DNA of 20,182 bases, taken from Gammaproteobacteria bacterium (GTDB lineage: Bacteria > Pseudomonadota > Gammaproteobacteria > Halothiobacillales > Halothiobacillaceae). Where the stretch lies: NCBI GenBank assembly GCA_029335925.2, contig JARJMX020000130.1:1-20182 (forward strand). The letters run 5' to 3'. The translations under genes and the position numbers were made by a program. Positions 15,019 to 20,182 of the stretch are shown piece by piece (the first letter of the stretch is position 1; each line of letters starts with the position of its first letter). The notes under the pieces are model-generated. The model made no database searches. It had not been told where the DNA came from and saw only the letters and a program-made list of their open reading frames with translations.

Positions 15019-15450
15019 ATGACTGAACAAACGATGCGATTGCTTAGGATCAAACGCGCGGTGGATATGGGGGGCACGCTATTCATTAGTGTGCTCCACA
15101 ACCTCATGCTGTTCGCCATTGCGGCCGCGACCATCTGGTCAGCCTATGGCGAATTCACTCATATCTTCGAGGGGATAGCCGCGCCCACACTCAAAGACAT
15201 TCTCCTCCTGTTCATCTACCTTGAAATCCTTGCCATGGTGGGGGTCTACTTCCGTACCCACCGTTTGCCCGTGCGCTTTTTGGTCTACATTGCCATTACT
15301 GCGCTCACCCGGGTGTTGGTGGTGGATGTCAAGACCATGGACTTGCAAGAAATCCTTGTCTTTTCCGGTAGCATCCTGACTCTGACCTTAGCGGTGCTGG
15401 TGTTAAAGTTTGGCTCCACCCGCTATCCAAGCCATCCTCCCACTGAATAA
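15019..15450 (+). CDS. psiE: PsiE-like phosphate-starvation-inducible membrane protein
   Basis: The 143-residue protein is an integral membrane protein with four predicted spans (about 19-41, 60-77, 85-102, 112-130). The block LLLFIYLEILAMVGVYFRTH (62-81) followed by PVRFLVYIAITALTRVLVVD (84-103) is characteristic of the PsiE family, whose biochemical role is unknown. ATG 15019 has GAGAGG (15008-15013) 5 nt upstream. A 336-bp structured spacer precedes it and folA begins 3 nt after its stop, so the two are probably co-transcribed. No Pho box was recognised upstream, so phosphate control is not shown here. Confidence 0.85.
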   Translation: MTEQTMRLLRIKRAVDMGGTLFISVLHNLMLFAIAAATIWSAYGEFTHIFEGIAAPTLKDILLLFIYLEILAMVGVYFRTHRLPVRFLVYIAITALTRVLVVDVKTMDLQEILVFSGSILTLTLAVLVLKFGSTRYPSHPPTE

Positions 15451-15453
15451 GCC

Positions 15454-15996
15454 ATGCGTGTCACCATCATCGCCGCCATGGACAACCAGCGCCTGATCGG
15501 CAAGGGCGATGGTTTGCCTTGGCGCCTGCCCGCCGACCTGCGGCATTTCAAGGCCATGACTCTGGGCAAGCCGGTCATCATGGGGCGTAAGACCTTCGAG
15601 TCGATCGGTCGCCTCCTGCCGGGGCGCACTACTATCGTGATCACCCGCGATGCGAACTACCATCCTGAGGGCGTGATCGTGGCGCACACCATCAATGATG
15701 CGCTGGAGGCCGCGCGCGAAGTGGCGGGCGATTCAGGTGAGGCCATGGTGGCGGGTGGGGCGAACGTCTACTTCCAATTCCTGCCGCGCGCAGACCGCAT
15801 GCTTCTGACCCTGGTGCACGGCAGCTTCCAGGGTGATACCTGGTTCCCGGCCTATGATCGGCGTGACTGGGGCGTGATCCACGAGGAGCACCACCCCGCG
15901 GACGACGAGAACAGCGTGCCCTATAGCTTCATCACCCTGCAGCGCCGTTACACCCACGAGCGCGGGACGGGCACCGTCAGCTTCGGGCGGTGGTGA
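15454..15996 (+). CDS. folA: Dihydrofolate reductase
   Basis: Reduces dihydrofolate to tetrahydrofolate with NADPH, closing the cycle opened by ThyA. The 180-residue protein shows IIAAMDNQRLIGKGDGLPW (5-23, including the mobile Met20-type loop), catalytic D28 in RLPADLRHFK, the NADPH-binding GRKTFESIGRLLPGR (44-58), and GGANVYFQF (101-109). Length is about 20 residues above E. coli FolA, owing to a C-terminal extension after the TLQRR block. The ATG is 3 nt after the psiE-like stop, with no good ribosome site of its own, suggesting coupling. It converges on apaH 72 bp away. Confidence 0.95.
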   Translation: MRVTIIAAMDNQRLIGKGDGLPWRLPADLRHFKAMTLGKPVIMGRKTFESIGRLLPGRTTIVITRDANYHPEGVIVAHTINDALEAAREVAGDSGEAMVAGGANVYFQFLPRADRMLLTLVHGSFQGDTWFPAYDRRDWGVIHEEHHPADDENSVPYSFITLQRRYTHERGTGTVSFGRW

Positions 15997-16008
15997 TCCC
16001 TAGGACGG

Positions 16009-16060
16009 TCAGTGATTAGACGGTCGTCAGGGCGCAACGGCTTGTTTCTCTGATCACTGA
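16009..16060. repeat. Inverted repeat between convergent folA and apaH
   Basis: TCAGTGAT (16009-16016) and ATCACTGA (16053-16060) are 8-bp perfect inverted arms 36 nt apart in the 72-bp convergent gap. They could form the base of a larger hairpin at the 3' ends of both transcripts. No U-tract is present, so calling it a terminator would be speculative. Confidence 0.4.
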
Positions 16061-16068
16061 TCGCTGGC

Positions 16069-16896
16069 TCATCCGGGCTTCTGGTAGCCCGTGCAATCCT
16101 CATGAGTGAGCGGCAGGCTGCTTTCGTCCAGCCGTACCGCGGTCAGCCTCCCGCCCCACAAGCAGCCGGTGTCCAGGCCGATGGCCCCAGGCAGGCGGAT
16201 GCGGCCGAGGGTGGACCAGTGGCCGAACACCACTGTCGCGCCGAGCGGCGCACGCGGGGCGGCATACCAGGGGATCAATCCTTCCGGCGCTTGTTCCGGT
16301 GCGCACTTGTACTTGAATTCCAACCGCCCGTCTGGAGTGAGGTAGCGCATGCGGGTGAGTGCGTTGACTGTGTAGCGCAGGCGCTCCAGTCCATCCAGGT
16401 CGGCATCCCAGCGGTCGGGGTGATCGCCGTACATCTCGGCCAGAAAGTCCTGTACCTCATCGCCCGCGAGTACCGCCTCCACCTCCCGCGCACAGTCTGC
16501 GGCGGTGCGGAGGTCCCAGTCCGGCGGGATGCCCGCATGCGCCAGGACCGCCTGCAGCTCCGGCTCGTGGTGCAGCAAGGGCTGGCGGCGCAGCCAGTCG
16601 ATGAGTTCATCGCGATCAGGAGCGGCAAGAATAGGGCGAAGGGTGTCCTTGCCTTTGCTCTTTTGGCCTGCCAGGGCCACGGCTAGTAGGTGTAGGTCGT
16701 GGTTGCCGAGGACGGTAAGTGCTGCTTCGCCCAGGTTGCGCACGAAGCGCAGCGCTTCGAGGGATTGCGGGCCGCGGTTGACCAGGTCGCCGACCAGCCA
16801 CAGGCGGTCGCGGGCGGGGTCGAAGGCGAGCCGCTCCAGCAGCCGCCGCAGCGGATCCAGGCAACCTTGCAGATCACCCACGGCATACACGGCCAT
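16069..16896 (-). CDS. apaH: Bis(5'-nucleosyl)-tetraphosphatase, symmetrical
   Basis: Hydrolyses Ap4A to two ADP; a cytoplasmic metallophosphatase linked to stress signalling and RNA cap removal. The 275-residue protein has the phosphoesterase motifs GDLQGC (7-12), GDLVNRGP (36-43) and GNHDLHLL (64-71), the later LAHAGIPPDW (118-127), and the C-terminal GHWSTLGR plus GLDTGCLWGG block. ATG 16896 has AAGGAG (16905-16910 on the plus strand) 7 nt upstream and gives the normal MAVYAVGDLQG beginning. A longer in-frame start at 16959 would overlap the previous gene without homology. It is the last gene of the minus-strand cluster and starts 4 nt after the methyltransferase stop. Confidence 0.95.
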   Translation of the reverse strand: MAVYAVGDLQGCLDPLRRLLERLAFDPARDRLWLVGDLVNRGPQSLEALRFVRNLGEAALTVLGNHDLHLLAVALAGQKSKGKDTLRPILAAPDRDELIDWLRRQPLLHHEPELQAVLAHAGIPPDWDLRTAADCAREVEAVLAGDEVQDFLAEMYGDHPDRWDADLDGLERLRYTVNALTRMRYLTPDGRLEFKYKCAPEQAPEGLIPWYAAPRAPLGATVVFGHWSTLGRIRLPGAIGLDTGCLWGGRLTAVRLDESSLPLTHEDCTGYQKPG

Positions 16897-16900
16897 GTCC

Positions 16901-17533
16901 TTACTCCTTACGTAGGATGATGTGGCGGAACCAGCCGCCGAGGAAGGCCGGTTCGTCATGCACCAGGGTAGGGCCCGGACATTGCGCTAGTGTGTCTTCG
17001 AACACCACGTCCGTGCGGGTGGCGAGGCGACGGGTGAGTACGTTCAGTGCACGCCGCAGGGGGGCGCGCTGGCCGGGACGGAGGAACTTGTCGAGGATCA
17101 GGATTTCGCCGCCGGGCCGCAGCACCCGCGCGGCCTCGCATAGGGCACGAGCCGGGTCCGGCACCACGGCTAGGATCAGGTGCATGACGATGCGGTCGAA
17201 TTCGTCGTCGTCGAACGGCAGGCTCATGGCGTTGCCCTTCATCAGCCGGATCGGGCAGCCCCAGCGCTGCGCCCGGCGCCGGGCGCGCTCAAGCATGGCC
17301 GGGGTGATGTCGATACCAGTGTAAGTCCCATCATAAGGCAGGAAAGGCAGATCCAATCCGCTGCCCACCCCGATCAGAAGGACCCGCTTACCTCCCCAGT
17401 CACGCAGAAGCTCGATACTGCGCTGGCGGACGCGGCGGGTGGCGCGATTGTCGATCAGGGCATCGTAGATCGGCGCCCAGAAAGTGTAGGCGCGTCGTAG
17501 GGGGAGCGTCGAAGGGGGGTGCTCGTCGGTCAT
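16901..17533 (-). CDS. Class I SAM-dependent methyltransferase, PmtA/UbiE-like
   Basis: The 210-residue protein has a seven-strand methyltransferase fold: YTFWAPIYDALID (16-28), motif I VLLIGVGSGLDLPFLP (51-66), acidic D75 (YTGIDITPAMLERAR), GNAMSLPFDDDEFD (100-113), and LRPGGEILILDKF (138-150). The N-terminal APIYD and the IGVGSGLDLP form resemble Rhodobacter-type phosphatidylethanolamine N-methyltransferases and their UbiE-like relatives, so a lipid or quinone substrate is plausible. The sequence does not prove it. The start codon shares a base with the apaG stop (TGATG), so translation is coupled. It is unusual in lying between apaG and apaH. Confidence 0.8.
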   Translation of the reverse strand: MTDEHPPSTLPLRRAYTFWAPIYDALIDNRATRRVRQRSIELLRDWGGKRVLLIGVGSGLDLPFLPYDGTYTGIDITPAMLERARRRAQRWGCPIRLMKGNAMSLPFDDDEFDRIVMHLILAVVPDPARALCEAARVLRPGGEILILDKFLRPGQRAPLRRALNVLTRRLATRTDVVFEDTLAQCPGPTLVHDEPAFLGGWFRHIILRKE

Positions 17534-17919
17534 CAGTGCAGCACACGCGGGATGGAGAGAGTAAAGCGCGGGATGGGCACCAGAAATCGCTCGCCCTCGT
17601 CGGTGACGAACAGGTATTCACCCTGCATGGTGCCAACCGGGGTATCCAGCACGGCGCCACTGGAGTAGGTGTAGCTTTCGCCCGGTTCGAGGCGCGGCTG
17701 GGCACCCACCACGCCGGGGCCGCGCACCTCCTCGATGCGCCCGTCGGCGTGGGTGATGAGCCAGTGGCGCTCGAGCAGCTGGGCGGGTACATCGCCCACA
17801 TTGCGCAGGGTGATGGTGTAGGAGAATACGTAGCGATGCTGCGTCGGGTCGGAGTGTTGCTCAAGAAAGGCGGGTTCGGGTAAGACCTCGATCTTAGCTG
17901 GGGACTTGGTGGCGTTCAT
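17533..17919 (-). CDS. apaG: ApaG protein (Co2+/Mg2+ efflux-associated, DUF525 domain)
   Basis: The 128-residue protein is a single ApaG fold of fibronectin-III-like type with the family motifs FSYTITLRNVG (32-42), LLERHWLITHADG (48-60), GPGVVGAQPRLEPGESYTY (67-85), and GTMQGEYLF (96-104). E. coli ApaG has 125 residues. The ATG at 17919 agrees with that length. The exact activity of the family is unsettled. It lies in the conserved rsmA-apaG-apaH neighbourhood, here with pgl before and a methyltransferase after. A promoter candidate overlaps the end of pgl just upstream. Confidence 0.93.
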   Translation of the reverse strand: MNATKSPAKIEVLPEPAFLEQHSDPTQHRYVFSYTITLRNVGDVPAQLLERHWLITHADGRIEEVRGPGVVGAQPRLEPGESYTYSSGAVLDTPVGTMQGEYLFVTDEGERFLVPIPRFTLSIPRVLH

Positions 17920-17947
17920 GGCGTTCTGGGCTAAAGTAACTAGGATC

Positions 17948-17976
17948 ATTCTAAACGCCCGCAGTCGGCTTGACAG
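17948..17976 (-). promoter_or_regulatory. Candidate promoter for apaG-methyltransferase-apaH
   Basis: On the minus strand a -35 CTGTCA (17976-17971) and a -10 TAGAAT (17953-17948) are 17 bp apart, 4/6 and 5/6 matches to the sigma70 consensus. The -10 overlaps the pgl stop codon, so it could transcribe apaG onward separately from the upstream genes. Confidence 0.4.
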
Positions 17977-18685
17977 GGTAGGCTGCTTGGTCGACATGCC
18001 ATTCCAGCGATGCCTGGCGCTGCAGGCGGGCGATGGGCAGCAGGGAGCCGGGCTTATGCAGGACCTCGGCCAGGGCGGCCCGCTTGTCCGCACCCGTGAC
18101 CATGACGATGCGTCGGCGGGCGGCGGCGATGACCCGGCGGCTGAGCGAGATGCGCCGGTGGTCGAGGTGCGCCTCCCGCACCGGCAGGACGAGGGCCTCA
18201 CGGTCTTCCAGCGCCGTGGTGCCCGGAAATAGGGAGGCGAAGTGGCCGTCCGCGCCCATGCCGAGCAGGATCAGGTCGAAGGTCGGGATCGGCGCATCGC
18301 CCAAACGCTCCCGGAGCAGGCTCGCGTAGTGCGCGGCATCCTGGTCGGGACGCAGCGGATCACTCACCATCGGAAAGAAGAGGGGGGGATGGGGCAGGCG
18401 GTCGAGCAGGGCCTCGTGCACCATGCGGGCGTTGCTGTCCACATGGTCGGCAGGGACGCAGCGCTCATCGCCCAAGTATAACTCGGTCTGATCCCAAGGC
18501 AGACGGTCGCGCCATGCCGGGCTAGCCAGCAGTTCATAGAGGATACGCGGGGTGCGCCCGCCCGAGAGGGCAACCGTAAAGCGGCCGTGCTCATGGATGG
18601 CGACTTTAGCAAGCTCCGCCCAGCGTTGGGCGACGGCCGAGGCTACAGCCAAAGAGTCAGGATGGACGTGCAATTGGGCAGTCAT
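17951..18685 (-). CDS. pgl: 6-phosphogluconolactonase, DevB type
   Basis: Hydrolyses 6-phosphoglucono-delta-lactone in the oxidative pentose phosphate pathway, supplying NADPH routes with G6PDH. The 244-residue protein has VALSGGRTP (38-46), the phosphate-binding LGDERCVPADHVDSNARM (71-88), and ILLGMGADGHFASLFPGT (139-156), all diagnostic of the DevB/glucosamine-6-phosphate isomerase superfamily. It lies between rsmA and apaG, genes that are direct neighbours in enterics, with 28 nt after the rsmA stop and a weak ribosome site. No glucose-6-phosphate dehydrogenase gene is in the window. Confidence 0.93.
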   Translation of the reverse strand: MTAQLHVHPDSLAVASAVAQRWAELAKVAIHEHGRFTVALSGGRTPRILYELLASPAWRDRLPWDQTELYLGDERCVPADHVDSNARMVHEALLDRLPHPPLFFPMVSDPLRPDQDAAHYASLLRERLGDAPIPTFDLILLGMGADGHFASLFPGTTALEDREALVLPVREAHLDHRRISLSRRVIAAARRRIVMVTGADKRAALAEVLHKPGSLLPIARLQRQASLEWHVDQAAYPVKPTAGV

Positions 18686-18713
18686 GGCTTATCTGTGCGG
18701 AAGGTTTCAGCCC

Positions 18714-19520
18714 TCAAACCGTCGTTCGCTCTGCCTTGGACGTGCTGGCTACCCGACTGAGCGCGGCGAATTCCTCCAGGCTCAGGGTTTCCGGGCGGCG
18801 CGCTGGGTCGATGCCTGCGGCGGCGAAGCCGACCTCGTCGATGAGGCCCTTGAGCCCGTTGCGCAGGGTTTTGCGGCGCATGTTGAAGGCCTGCGCGACC
18901 ATGCGGCTGAAGATGTTTGGATCACCCACCGCCACCGGTGGCTCACGGTAAGGGGTGAGGCGAACAATACCAGACTCAACCTTGGGCGGCGGGTTGAACG
19001 CGCCCCGGCCGACGCGGAACAGGGACTCGACCCGCGCATGGTACTGCGCCATCACCGACAAGCGCCCGTAGTGCTCGGTATTCGGCGTTGCGGTGAGGCG
19101 CTCGCAGACCTCGAGCTGGAGCATGAAGGTCATATCCTGCACCACCGGCCCCTGGGCGAACAGGTGAAATAGCAGGGGGGTGGAGATGTTGTAGGGCAGG
19201 TTGCCGATGATCCTGAGCCGCTCGCCCGGTGGGGCAAGATCGGCGAAACGGAACTGCAGTGCGTCGGCCTGGTGAATGACAAGCTCGCCATGGCCCGCGC
19301 AGGTGGCCATCAGGTGCGGGATGACGTCACGATCCAGCTCGACCACCTCCAGCCGTCGGCAGCACTCCAGCATCGGCACGCTGAGGGCGCCAAGGCCAGG
19401 GCCGATCTCGACGATGCGCTCACCGGGCCGGGGATTGATGGCCTGGACGATGCGCATGATCACGCCGCGATCGTGGAGGAAGTGCTGGCCGAAGCGCTTG
19501 CGGGGGATGTGCGTGGTCAT
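18714..19520 (-). CDS. rsmA: 16S rRNA adenine-1518/1519 dimethyltransferase
   Basis: KsgA family enzyme that dimethylates two adjacent adenines in helix 45 of 16S rRNA late in 30S assembly. The 268-residue protein shows [10 protein letters not shown] (8-17), SAM motif [10 protein letters not shown] (37-46), acidic VVELDRD (59-65), the catalytic NLPYNIS (107-113), and [14 protein letters not shown] near the C-terminal helical domain. In the usual MLQKEV block it has MLQLEV, a minor departure. The ATG overlaps the pdxA stop by 4 bp (ATGA), so the two are translationally coupled as in the enterobacterial pdxA-ksgA pair. Confidence 0.96.
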   Translation of the reverse strand: MTTHIPRKRFGQHFLHDRGVIMRIVQAINPRPGERIVEIGPGLGALSVPMLECCRRLEVVELDRDVIPHLMATCAGHGELVIHQADALQFRFADLAPPGERLRIIGNLPYNISTPLLFHLFAQGPVVQDMTFMLQLEVCERLTATPNTEHYGRLSVMAQYHARVESLFRVGRGAFNPPPKVESGIVRLTPYREPPVAVGDPNIFSRMVAQAFNMRRKTLRNGLKGLIDEVGFAAAGIDPARRPETLSLEEFAALSRVASTSKAERTTV

Positions 19521-20182
19521 GCGATCTTTGCGGCGGTCGAGGCCGAAGCCATAGTGTGGGCCATGAGTACGGCCTGACGCAGGCTATCGATACGGGCGCG
19601 GCCGCTCCCGGCCAATTCCAGGGCGGTGCCGTGATCGACCGAGGTGCGAAGGATGGGGAGGCCGAGGGTGATGTTGACCGCCTCGCCGAAGCCTGCGTAT
19701 TTGAGCACCGGCAGGCCCTGGTCGTGGTACATGGCGAGCACGGCATCCGCATGCTGCAGGCGCTCGCGGGTGAACAAGGTGTCGGCGGGCAGGGGGCCGA
19801 CCAGGTCGAGCCCCTCGCTGCGCAGGCGCTCGAGCACCGGCTCGATGATATCGATCTCCTCGCGCCCAAGATGTCCGCCTTCGCCCGCGTGCGGGTTGAG
19901 GCCGGCAACCAGGATGCGCGGGGAAGTAAGACCGAAGCGAGCGCGCAGGTCGTGATCAAGAATGCGGCAGACCTTCTCCAAGAGGGTGGGGGTGATGGCA
20001 TCCGCGACTTCACGCAGGGGCAGATGGGTGGTTGCCAGGGCAACGCGCAGATGTCCTGTGGCCAACATCATCACCGGGTACCCGCCGGTGAGCTCGGCGA
20101 GGAATTCGGTGTGGCCGGTGAAGGGAATGCCGGCCTCATTGATCACACCTTTGTGCACCGGTCCGGTGACCAGCCCGGCCAC
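19517..20182 (-). CDS. pdxA: 4-hydroxythreonine-4-phosphate dehydrogenase, partial
   Basis: NAD-dependent enzyme of DXP-dependent pyridoxal phosphate synthesis. Only the last 221 residues are in the window; the 5' end lies beyond 20182, and the GTG at the edge encodes an internal Val. Visible are [24 protein letters not shown] region residues, the metal-binding histidines H53 (TTHLPL), H98 (LNPHAGEGG) and H153 ([12 protein letters not shown]), whose spacing agrees with E. coli H166, H211 and H266, and the C-terminal [21 protein letters not shown] block. It is the first gene in view of the minus-strand cluster that continues into rsmA. Confidence 0.95.
   Translation of the reverse strand: MAGLVTGPVHKGVINEAGIPFTGHTEFLAELTGGYPVMMLATGHLRVALATTHLPLREVADAITPTLLEKVCRILDHDLRARFGLTSPRILVAGLNPHAGEGGHLGREEIDIIEPVLERLRSEGLDLVGPLPADTLFTRERLQHADAVLAMYHDQGLPVLKYAGFGEAVNITLGLPILRTSVDHGTALELAGSGRARIDSLRQAVLMAHTMASASTAAKIA

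Noticed and set aside
14774..15022. Short plus-strand open frame between thyA and psiE
   Set aside because: It begins inside the REP-like palindrome, lacks a ribosome site, has no family resemblance, and overlaps several stem-loops.

Overview
The window is bacterial, GC-rich and densely coded. Gene content and order point to a gammaproteobacterium. The minus-strand run pdxA-rsmA-(pgl)-apaG-(methyltransferase)-apaH, converging on folA, is a modified form of the enterobacterial pdxA-ksgA-apaG-apaH(-folA) cluster. lgt-thyA also overlap as in enterics, znuA/znuCB are divergent, and NrdA/NrdB resemble the Pseudomonas-type class I reductase. I cannot name a genus from sequence alone.

Layout. (1) 1-4229: nrdA-nrdB (ribonucleotide reductase) behind a promoter flanked by two NrdR-type boxes, ended by a strong terminator. 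NrdB carries the two substitutions that define class Ic enzymes (Glu137 and Phe175 in place of Asp and the radical Tyr). A 22-codon open frame with a good ribosome site precedes nrdA in the same frame and ends in TAG. (2) 4284-5424 (minus): a heavily decayed ftsH-like gene that has lost Walker A, the arginine-finger region and the zinc-protease motif. (3) 5618-6842: a small heat-shock protein gene and a YecA-like (UPF0149) gene, convergent on a bidirectional terminator. (4) 7013-9643: divergent znuA and znuCB zinc importer genes around one Zur-type box. (5) 9707-11640 (minus): an olsB-like / plsC(olsA)-like / UPF0260 operon in which olsB has an in-frame TAA and the UPF0260 gene has a frameshift. 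(6) 11880-14682: rlmI-lgt-thyA. (7) 14683-15018: a gene-free, highly structured spacer with at least five stem-loops, one resembling a GTAG-type REP palindrome. (8) 15019-15996: psiE-like gene and folA. (9) 16069-20182 (minus): pdxA (cut by the window edge), rsmA, pgl, apaG, a class I methyltransferase and apaH.

How the genes work together: nrdAB, thyA and folA cover deoxynucleotide and dTMP/folate supply. rlmI and rsmA modify rRNA. lgt, the PlsC/OlsB pair and possibly the methyltransferase act on membrane lipids or lipoproteins. znuABC imports zinc. Most of this is ordinary housekeeping. The parts most worth a second look are the class Ic NrdB, the nrdA leader frame, the three visibly broken genes, and the structured spacer after thyA. 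I saw no CRISPR array, integrase, transposase, tRNA or rRNA.
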